From Pseudoips prasinana (taxonomy: Eukaryota; Arthropoda; Insecta; Lepidoptera; Nolidae), in contig OX621234.1 in NCBI GenBank assembly GCA_951640165.1, positions 7,879,001 through 7,943,000 of the forward strand: 64,000 bases of DNA. Reading direction: 5' to 3'. The notes below the pieces were generated by a model. It ran no database searches. It saw only the letters and a program-made list of their open reading frames with translations, and was not told the origin of the DNA. Below are positions 47,801 through 59,800 of the stretch, piece after piece. The translations under genes and the position numbers were made by a program. Within the stretch, counting starts at the first letter, position 1; each line of letters starts with the position of its first letter.

Positions 47801-50800
47801 AAATTTCGTTTTGGAGTTGTCGGCATTACACCCCCGTGAGTTGGAGAGCGTTGGAGAGGATGTAAAGCCATCGGTCTTTTCAGTCGTGTCGCTAGATATC
47901 CCATCAGATCGTGAGGATGATGGATTAGATAGTGTCCTTGTTTTTGCGCACACACTTGCACTGTAATATGTCCTAAAACTTGTAACTGGCTGCTTCCAGA
48001 CCAAATCCATGATGGTCAAAACTACCCTTTTAATACTATTATATTAACAAAGTGGCAAGAATAAATCTAATAATATTTTGTCTCTGAATAATTAAATAAT
48101 ATCTTGGGACATTATTTGCACACGGCCAACTACGCAGAGCTATATGAAATAAAGCAAATGGCAGAAATAACAAGTGACCTGGATTGACTCCTCCCGTGGT
48201 GGTGGTAGCGCCGCACCGTCCGAAGGTGACGCTGTCGTTTGTGAAGGGGTCGAGTAGGTTCAAGACTCTGCCATTGAAGGTCGCGTCGGCCACGCAGCCA
48301 CTGAAGGGCGTCTTGTCCACACCGACCATCACGTAACCCGGCTGCACGCCACCCACGAAAAGAACTCCGTCGATCACGTGCAGCGGCGCAGGCGCAGTGT
48401 CCGTGCTGTAACAATACCACATTGATACTAGTGAGCTAAATTATATATTTTTTTTATTGATGTGAAACATCTATAGCCGCACGTAAAACAGATTTCTGGC
48501 GTGGCGACGCATGCCGTGGCGACGCGTCGCCACGTTATACGATAGTAGTGTGTACGGTATACGATGCGCAATCGACTTTTTATTTTATCATTATGACATA
48601 TTTAGTTCCTATCACAATATGTTCTTTTCTGCATATTACTTTTACAAAATAATGTCGATGTTTCACATCTGCCAGGCGTCCCGTGACGGCTCACATTTTT
48701 TTGAGTTAATAAACGGTTACATCTTAAATATAACAATGAATAAATACTCTAAAACAAAAATTATTAACATATAACCCACACTCCACGAGTTACTTAAATC
48801 ATAAACAAAATATTAATCCTACTAATATTATAAATGCCTATAATGAATGTCTGTGAGTATGGACGTATTGTATGGATTTGTTATTTTTGCACGGAAAAGC
48901 TACCGGACGGATTTTGTTCATCAAAATCTGTAACTTTATAGTAGTTAGTATAGCTTATATATTCCAATAACATATAGGAGATAAAATCATAATAATAAAC
49001 AGAATATGAATCCTACTAATATTATAAATGCGAAAGTTCGCGAGCATGGACGTAGGTATAGATGTATGGATTTGTTATTGTTGCACGCAAAAACTACCGG
49101 ACGGGTTTTGTTTATCCAAATCCGTAACTTTGTAGTAGTATACATATACCATTAAAACATAGACTATAATTTATTAAGTTTAAGGCTGATTTCAGAGTGA
49201 CACGCGCGGCACGCGCCGGAGGCCAGCGCGTCTCAACAGCGGCGCGTGCGAGACGCGTCACTCTGAAACGCTAGCCGCCAGTAGAGGAGCTCGGGCAGCG
49301 CTGGCCGACGGCGCGCGTCTCACACGCAGCGCGCTTGAACTGCGTGACTATGAAACGCAACTACTATCTAGTGTAATTGTATGCGCGCGCGTTTGGCCGG
49401 CGCCGCTCGCGCGCGCCATTCTGAAATCAGCCTAACGCGGATAAAATTGCGGGGCACAGCTAGTAACTAATAAATGAAAGGTGACTTAAGGAGTCCTGCA
49501 TAGCGCAAGCAAAGTTCAGAACACATGGTGCACGTTGAAGTTCCTACTTATCATAAGGACGTATCAACTTGCTCCGCCGCGCGCTGGAAGATTTTCTAGA
49601 AGAAGGAAAAATAAAGTGGATGAAGGGGATAGGGAAGAATCTTCCGATTATTGTTCGTGATTGATTCATCACTATCTGGCGTTTAGTTTAAGGGGAGTAG
49701 AAGAATACTGACGAACCTCAGCCTCATGTAGTCTATATATGTCAAAAACGTATATGAACACGTCTATTATTATTAAACTCTTTATTGTACACCAAAATAT
49801 TAACCATTACTTGTAAAGTAAAAGTAAAATACTCTTTATTGTACACCAATACATAGCATAATAATTTAACGTAAAGTTATTAAAGTACAATGGGCGGTCT
49901 TATCGCTGCTGCGATTTCTTCCAGACAACCTTAAACGGAGTATAATCCAAGGATCTAGAAATAAATTGGGTAGTGAAGGTGTTTGAATAAATTAAACTTA
50001 ACCTAACTTAAACTAATAAAAGTCAACAGATATCAAAATACATACATAAATGCATAAATATACTAATATCCCTATGATATATATTAATAAATATTTATAT
50101 TAAGAATACCTATGTAATTATCAACTGATTCCTATAAATCTAATGTAAAAGGTAGCAGAAATTGCGTAACTATTATATGAAAAAGAAACAATAAATAAAT
50201 GATAAAGACATTAACACTAGTTTAGGATACTAATTTGGAAAAATAATATTTCTTCACCTCTCCTTTAAAAGTCGGTAAAGATTGCGCACGTCTTGTAGTT
50301 AATGGTAAGTAATTCGTTCCAGAGGCGGACAGCTTGCGCAGTAAAAGATTTAGAATAAAAGTTAGTTACCTGTGTAGGTGTTTTTAGAATTAAGTTCTCC
50401 GAAGACCGTAAACATCTAGAGTGTGTGTCATGTAAGAACTCGAAACGTTCTTTGAGGTAATTTGGTGAAGAGGGAATGAACAATATGTTATAGAGAAGAG
50501 TTAAAATATGAGTATTACGGCGAAGGCGGATCGGAAGCCACTTGAGTTTAGTGCGATAATGAGAAACATGGTCATATTTTCGTAGGCCAAATATAAACCT
50601 TATGCAGACATTTTGAAGGCGCTCAAGTTTATTAAGTTGTGCTTCAGTGAGGTCAAGATCTATCTAGGCTAGATAGACTTGTGTTAATTAATCTTTTTAT
50701 TTTTTAATGTTTTTCTTGAACAATGAACATTAGAGAGAAAAGTAAAATTGGCAGGTTATTCTAGAGACGGACACTTTGTACAGAAAAAGATTTGTCGTGA

Positions 50801-53800
50801 AAACTGGTGGAATGAGCTGGCATTTTTAATTTACGAAAGATCTTAAGCACTTCAAATGTGATTCATGGAGAAATGAAAAATGGTTATTGAGGTAAGACGG
50901 AGTAGACAGAAGAAATAGTAGCTTATTTGAGTACAGTATATACCTGAAGACTGCCTCGTTGGTCTAGCGGTAGCGTGTTCAACCGCAGATAATGAGGTCC
51001 TGGGTTCAAATCCCGGGTCGGGCCAAAAAGTGATTTTGGGATATTTCCGTAAAAATAAATTTCTCAGTATTAGCCCGAAGTCTGGAAGTTGGCGGTATTA
51101 CACCCCTATGCCTCGGAGAGCACGTAAAGCCGTCGGTCCTGTACCTGAACTCTTTCCGATCGTGTCGCTAGGCGTCCCATCGGATCATGAGAGTGATGGA
51201 ATAGAAAGTGCCCCTGTGTTTGCGCTCACACTTGTGCACTATAATATGTCCTGCGCAATTGGCTAGTCTCCATTAAGACTGGCCGCCGTGGCCGAAATTC
51301 GGTCGGGAGGACATCATCATCATACCTGAAGTAATCAAAGTCGTCAACAACAAGGCGCAACGCGTTGTTGTTGTGCGTGACGGTGACCACGTGCCACTGC
51401 GAGTCGTTGTAGGTGCTCAACCCTGTGTCCAGCTGCTCGCGCTGGCTTGTCAGCACAAGCTTACCTGTACAAAAGATAAAATGGCGTGAATTTTTAACCG
51501 ACTTCCAAAGGAGGAGGTTCTCAAGTTCACCGGTATTTTTTTTTTTTTTTATGTATGTACACCGATTACTCGGAGATTTATGATCCGATTTACGTGATTC
51601 TTTTTTAGTTTGATGCGGAATAGTTGCCATTTGGTCCCATAAAAATTTTATATAGATTGGCCTTGTAGTTTTCATTTTATGGACATTTTTGTATGATTTT
51701 TTTTGTTTAAGTGGACGATGTCGATGATGCACAGACGTTTGTAAATCTTAGCTAGTCATGCTAGACTCATCCTGTTCAAGTGTGTCTTGGCATGAACATA
51801 AACAACAATTTCAGACGACTAGCGTTTAATACGCACGTATAAGCTTTTTTTTTGGAAGCGCATGTAGGCGCACTTTTTAGCACCAGCGTATTTTTTATGT
51901 ACGTACACCGATTACGCTGAGATTTATGAACCGATTTACGTGATTCTTCTTTAGTTTGATGCGGAATAGCTGCCATTTTTAGAGTTCCGTAACCAAATGG
52001 CAAAAAACGGAACGTCATGTCTGTTTTTTTCCGAAACTATAGGAACTATATTGTTGAAACTTTGTAAGCAAATGTATTCTGTAAACCGCATTAAAATTTT
52101 GGCACAAAAACGAAAAAAAAACAATAAAATTTGGGGGTTCCCTATACTTACTTAGAATTAAATTTAAAAAAAAATTCATTAAACTATACATGTGGGGTAT
52201 CTATGGATAGGACTTCGAAAATGATATTGAGGTTTATAATATAATTTTTTCTTAACTGTATAGTTTGCGCGAGAGACACTTCCAAAGGCGTAAAATGCTC
52301 CCCCCCCTCCCTGTAACTTGGAAAGAAACATTCCGCCTTTCACGGGAGAGTCCGACTCATTATCTAATCAATGATAAATAAGACCTAGGCTATCAGCCCT
52401 CTGCTCAGTAGACTCGTTGGCTAATCGATCATTAATAAGACCTAGTCTTCATAGACTCATACCCTCTGTTCAGCAGACTAGATGGCTATTCGATCATAAG
52501 ATCATTCGATTCATAATAAGATCTAGTGTATAAGCCCTCAGCACACAGATTCGTTAGCTAGATGGTCATAAATACGACCTAACCTATGCGCTTGCTGTTC
52601 AGACTTTCATAAATCCTAGCTAGTCTAGACTCGTACTGTGCAAGTTTTCTTAGAGTGAACGTAATTTTATGTAGTTTTTCTTACTTTACAAACGGTTTTT
52701 TAGATCATTAACTGTCCCACAAGAACGTGAAAAAGAGTTTCGAACAACATTTTTTCGGAAGATGTTTCTTTTTTCCGTTCTCGTTTGTTGGGATCTATAG
52801 TTTTGAGGCGCGCGGCACCTTTCGAAGTCCTAACCATAGCTAGACACTAAAAAGTAACAAATAAAAAAAACTTCGTTTAAAAAAACCGACTTCAAAAACT
52901 AAAAAGTATAAAAAAAATATCTTAATAAAGATTTAATTTAATATATCACTTATAATATAATATTAATGAAATAATATAATTTGTATGTGCTACCTATTGA
53001 TAGGTTTGAAGTCGGTGCCAAGCCCTAAGCAAAATAAAAGTTAATATTACATACAGCTTTCATACTTTGTGATGAAACTCCTACACTAAAGATTAACCTA
53101 AGTAAATAAACTTAAAGAACAATATGAATTAATATGAAACAGATGAAACTGTATCATAAAAATATATGACGACCGTCAACGAAGTCTGCACGCTTGGGTT
53201 GTTTGTGTAGAAATACGAAGCTATCCCGCTGAAAGTAACAAGCGGCGAGTGTGGTACCTACTATTACATTTGGCTTGGCACCGACTTCAAACCTATCAAT
53301 AGGTAGCACATACAAATTATATTATTTCATTAATATTATATTATAAGTGATATATTAAATTAAATCTTTATTAAGATATTTTTTTTATACTTTTTAGTTT
53401 TTGAAGTCGGTTTTTTTAAACGAAGTTTTTTTTATCATAATTGCTACTTATACTTATTACGAACGATTATTTTCCGACCCAGAAAGAACAATAAGGCTAC
53501 CCCATTAAATGCCGTGGGTGTCGTAAAAAGTTCCTAAGGGATACAGCAGGCAGTTGAGCAGCACCGTGACTGTGTATCCATGTAAAGTCAAAGTAAAAGT
53601 ATTTTCATACTACTAAGTCAGCAAACAAGCACACGAGACATCTAGATGTTAAGCGGCTACCGTAGCCTATGACACTTACGACATGGGTGGCATCACTCAC
53701 GTCGCCAACTCATAGTACATACTTATCGTATGGGCAGTGGTTACCTTAATGCCAGAGATATTCAACCCGCCCATTACGCCTCTGCCATGGCGTAACGACT

Positions 53801-56800
53801 GTTGACTGCAATACAGTCAGCCGTCATCAATCAATATTGCTGACCGACTGCCGCGTCACAGTGCGAATAAAAACTACTTTCTCGTATAAATATCTGAGTA
53901 GCCGCACGGCTGGCCGCATTGCGGCTAGACACATAGTGCGTACGAGGACATTAAAAGAACGCGATAGTGACCTGTAAGGTACTACACTGTTGCATGGTTA
54001 TTTTCCGATTAAAATATCTCTGAATTATTAGAATTATGCAAAATAACGTATATACTGACCGCCGCTGAGTGATAAACTGATGCTGTCAGTGTTAGAAGTG
54101 GTCTGCGTTCGGCTGCGGTACACGAATATGAGCCCGTTCGGCTTGGACGTCTTGAACTTGAGTGTGAGCTGCACGTTCTCAGCGGTGATATCACGGAAGC
54201 GAAGGTAGCTGTCCGTCCCTGATAGAGACACGAGCGATGCGAACTGAAAAATTAAGATGAGGTTAATCTATACATATAATAAAATCGTAGGTAATTCAAA
54301 ACTGTACTTTGAATATTTTTTTTAAAGTATACTTGGGGCGTGATCTACAATCTATATCGAAGCCAAAAATATAGTTTTTAGAACTTTGTCTGTTTGTCTG
54401 TATGTATGTCCGGGCTTAACGCAAAAAGTACTGCATGGATTTACTCCAAATTTGGCGTGAATATTACTAAGAGGTCGGATCGACATATAGGCTACATATT
54501 ATCACGCTATCACCCACGGGGAGAAGCTGTGATAATTTATAAAATTAAACGCGGGTAAAACCGCGGTGCAATACTGGTATTATACAAAAAATACAAAAAA
54601 TATCTACCTCAAGGTGTCGATTTCATTTAAACCTGGATAGACGACATAATTTTGGAAAAACGTTTGATTTAATTTCAAATAACCTAACCGTTAGGAAACC
54701 CCCCACTACAAGTATAATTTTGGACAAGTGCTGATACTCTTACGCTGATGGATCGATATTAATAAATACATATTTAGGGGCATTATTCCCACACGGCCAT
54801 CTGATCCTAAATTAAACAACGCTTGTACTACTAAAATCAGATAGCTGATATACTACATGTACAACTTTTATTTTAATACATACTTATATAGATAATTACA
54901 CCCAGACACACGACAAACAGATATGCTCCCAAATATCTGTCCTGGGTGGGAATCGAACCCACGACATGCGCCGTGAAAAGCAAGCATTTACCAATCACGC
55001 CAACTGGCCCGTCAAATCAAATCGTCTGGCTTTCTAATGAAAAGGAAACTGCATCGTAATCGGATCATCCGTTTGAGAGCTACGATGCCACAGACAGACA
55101 CCGACGTCGAACTTATTAAACCCTTCCTTTTGCGTCGGGGGTTAAAGCAATAATTTGTGTAAACCACGACGTTCTATGTACACACGGTATCAAATAAATA
55201 ATAATAATATCTAGGGACAATGTCACACAGATCATCCTAGCCCCAAAATAAGAATAGCTTGTACTATATATATATATATATAAATACTGAAATACATAGA
55301 AAACATCCATGACTCAGAAACAAATATTCGTGCTCATCACACAAATATTTGCACTTACCGGGATTCGAACCCAGGACCACCAGCTTCGTAGGCAGGAGCA
55401 CTACCAACTAGGCTACGGTGACCGTCATGACGGTACTAATTAAATTACCTGACATCCGTAAGCAATTCCAATCGATTCCATATTTTCGCTCAGATCGATA
55501 TTGACCCCTTCAATACTAATCTGTCGAATGCATCCGTCAAATCCTTTGCTAGTTACTTCGAGGATGCCCTTGTTGTTGCCTCCGAAGTTCATAGTATCTA
55601 GCGCACTGATCTCCGGTTCAGAAGACGAGGACTCCATCTTGATGATTTCTCCGTCCACTTTGAGGGAGCATTTGGCTAATATTCGTGCTGCATCCAGCCT
55701 GTGCCACTTGCCATCGTTGTATGTGTTCTTGGTGCCGATTATGAGCAGTTCATCCGTGTTGCCGAGGGCCACCTAAAAACAAGGAACAAGTGATATAGTA
55801 ATTTTATTCCTGTGAAAGCAGATATTAAAATAACAATCTGTCTGCTAACTAACATAAGTTAATAGAAATTATTTCATTAAAAGGTTACAATGACCCAGAA
55901 CTCTATTATCTATTTATAATTGATTAAATTAATTGAAATAAAATAAATTATCATGATACAAACAATAAATCTTATAAAATTACAATGAAATAGAAAAGTA
56001 TTTTTTAACCTTTAGTAATGCTCACTCAGTATACCCTTATATTGTGTGAGTATTACTATGTTGAAGATTACTGTTACTGAGTTGCGTGAGGATTACTGAG
56101 TAGTTAAGCAACTATATCACGAAAACATATATGTTGATTGTATATAGGTAAAAGATCATTAGACTACCTAGGTACATAATAACTCATATCAACAGACTGA
56201 TTGTTTTTACACTGTCTACTGACATGTTTTAATCGATGAAGTATATCGATACTACAAGATAAAAACATGTCTGTAGACGGTGTAGTAACAATTAACTAAA
56301 TAACTTATTTTACTTTTAATTTTAAGTCCTGTTTTTATCGAAAAAGGTGTAAAGAAAAGTGTTTGTTGACTTTTTTGAAATCCAAACCTGCAAATAAACC
56401 CTTCCGTCTTGCATCTGTACAGAGAAGAAGTGTTTGTCTTCTCCTACGAGGTAAAGCATTCCGTCGGGCGCGTAGGTCCTGAAGAACAGCAGCACCTGGT
56501 TCTTCTGAGGTGCAAGGTATCCACGGCCTGGCATTGTAACGTGCGCACGCCCATTGAAACGGTACTCTTGCGGGCCCGTGTGGGGAGATAACAACTTGTC
56601 CCTGGGAATAGAATTCATTGTGATTTCGTATGGTTTACAGATATATTTTGCATTTAGAAAGGATGAATAAAAGAAGATTGAAAAAAGAAGTATATCTGGC
56701 CTGTGTGAATGGTACAACCGAAAGGGGAGGATCTCGTAGAACATTCTCTGATCAAATCGGAGATGTACTGAAAAAAGGCCAGGTGAGAAATAGACTAAAC

Positions 56801-59800
56801 CGTCGAGCATGTATGAAGAATATAATGACTGTAAACGAGGCAAAAGAGGTGTGCAAAGATCGTGACAAATAGAAATCCGTTGTCTCTGCCTATCCCTCTG
56901 GAAAACATAACAGTTAAAGTATAACTATAAAAAAATATAGTTGACCATTGATTTAAAAAGATATTCTTATCGATATTGGAGTATGAGTTTCCTCTCCATG
57001 GTGAACCTTATGATTGAATCGTGTGAATAACTAAAAATCTTCAACTCTTCCTTTCATCACATACACTCGAATACAATTAATAAAACGAAAACGAAAACAA
57101 TTCTTTAGTTTCCAATTCAATTTGCGTTTCAGTTTAACATCCTAAGAGCAGAAAAAATTCTTACCTCTGTCTAGCTCCTTTCAAGTTTTCGGCAGTGACA
57201 AAGTTCCACAAACCAACAGGCGTATCACCAATCATCAGTTCCTCAATTTGTCCCTCGAACGCTGGGAAGCTAACACCTTGCAACTTCGCATCTGAAGGTG
57301 CCCCGCCCACGTACAATTTCGACTTCTGTCTGTCTAAGTTGAAGATGGTGTGTTGTCCGGGAAGAACTGCCTCTTTAGAGTGTACGTAGTCCGCGGATCC
57401 ATTATCGAGGGGCTCTCGGATTGAAAGTTTTACATTGCGTCCAACTCTGCAAAAAACCACAATGTGTAGATATGTACATAGTATAAGGAGCAGTTTTACC
57501 TTTGTTTGCGGATTTTTCAATGCAAAAATGACAAAATGATTATGTATCTGTAAATCAATTTAATCTTGTAATAAAGCTGCAATTGATGCATTGTATCATT
57601 TTGAGTTGACGCAATTGGATTGTTGTGATTATGATTTGATGTTACCCCACAAATGAAATACTAATTATTTTCAAATAGTTCTGGGAAATAAAACTTACAT
57701 TTATTCGGAGTCTAAACTCAATAAATACCATTACTTACTTATTTATATTTTGGGCAGTGGTTGCCCTAGCGTCAGAGTTGTTCAAGCCGCCTATCAGGCC
57801 TTTGTCATGGCTTATCGACTAGTATCCGTAACGTTACGTTAACGTGCACTCCTCAGCACGGAGTCGTTCAGAACTGGAACGACCTTGGCGGTCATCCATC
57901 CATCATTTAGAGCGTTTGTAGGTAGTTTCCGTACTGTCTAAATTTCTTTATACTGTGGTCATGGTTAGGTGAAATCGGTGCTTATGTTTGATATGCTTAC
58001 CTGTCTACAACGACCTGGTACCACTTGTTGTTGGCTACGTAGGTGTCGCTGCCTATCCTGACTGGCTCACGGCCAGATTCCGCGCTGTCCCCGATATCCA
58101 TCGTCAGGTAAGGGTATCCGTTCTGTACTCCTACTACCATGAAGTCATCCTGAAGAGAAAAGACCAAGATGAGTTAAGCTGGGTGAATACCTATTATCAT
58201 AGTAGTACGGAATAGTCCCAATAACCAAACTTTGATGTTAATTGCTATGATTATAATTCAAGGTAAGTATAAAACAAAAAAAACAAGAAGTAGATATGTA
58301 TATATTTTTAATAGAAATTGTATAAGAAGTCTATTTAGACTGGTATTTATGTAAAATAAAAAAATCCATGAAGGTAAATATGAGTCTGTAATATACATAC
58401 TGGGTGTACAATAAAATGCCTAAAATGCCTTCAGGATGCTATTGGGGCTACCGGGGCGTTGCATGTTTGAGTCACGTCAGGCATGTTTTCCGAGGCTTAC
58501 ACTAATTATTTTTATTATGCCCTTATGCGCAAGAAAGTAACCTGTTTCAGAAACAGTGTGTGCAGAAGCCGCAATAAGATCCTGAGAGCTGTAAGAGGAG
58601 TTTAGAATTTCATTTCCTATCAGCTAACATTGGACGAGTATTCGGTGATTCATCTTTATTATTAGAATATTAGACATTGGTTCTTCTCGTACGAAAATAA
58701 CCAGGCTATTTATGCCAATAGCTGCCTTAAATAACGAACTACTAAATGAATGGCAATGTAGATGGAATACCTCAACCAAGGGTCGCCATCTGCACCAGTT
58801 CTTTCCGGACGTACGCGAACGGTTAAATAAAACTAATCTTACTAATCATAGACCATTGTGTTGCACAATTTCTTACCGGACACGGCAATTTTAAAAGTAA
58901 ATTGTATAGTTCCAAATTAGTATCTTCACCAATCTGTCTGTGTTCAACTTCCAGTAACGAATATGAACAAACTGCTCACCACATCCTATGGGAGTGTGAT
59001 CTCTGGCAAAATCAGCGTGATATTATGTTAAACATCTTGCAACCAATATCTGGAGTAGTTTATTATACGGATCTTGTAGCAACAAGGAACAACTTCCGTG
59101 CGTTTAAGCGCTTTTGCCATACCTACCATTGGAATCAAATATAACAGCTCACTTAGGACCCATAAATTGATCCTCGGTGCTTTTGCAGCTGGCTTCTCTA
59201 GTTGCAAATCTCTCATTTTATGAGGCTATAGACTCTTTACATCATTCTGTCTCCCGCTTTGCTCTGGAGGAAAGTGGAACTATTCATTTTCTAACTCCGC
59301 CTTTTTTGTCTTTCTGATTAAATTCGTTGCGGGATCCAAGACAGTTAAAGCGATTCTCCGGGACATGCCTGAGCCTCACCGCTCAGTGTCATTTCATTGG
59401 GTGCCACTGTTGATCCTGGCTTACAGGAGTTGCAGTGGTGGGTAACAGAGAGGGACTAGTTCCGACTAGATTAATAATAAAAAAAATGGTTCTTCTGCCT
59501 CATTGCTCAGGATTCTTAAAGAAGATGAGATCAAGAAGCGGTACTTACATGGTGTCGAAGTCGACGAACACTTTTGTATATGTCATCCAAGGTATTAAAT
59601 AGATGGGTACTCACAGATTTGGTCCTCCTCAGCATAGTATCCTTAGGGTTGCCAAGGTAGAGCAGCAAGCCATCCTTTTCCTTAGTCTTGAAGTAAACGG
59701 ACACATGTGTGGAGGTGGACATCTCATCCACGGTGTCAGGCAAGCGGGGCTGCAGGGTTGTCAGCCGGTCGAAGGTCACGCCTACTTGAATGCGGTTGGC

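Noticed and set aside
48130..48420. Second open frame over laminin exon l
   Set aside because: The other frame joins exons k and m in phase and has LG motifs; this one does not.
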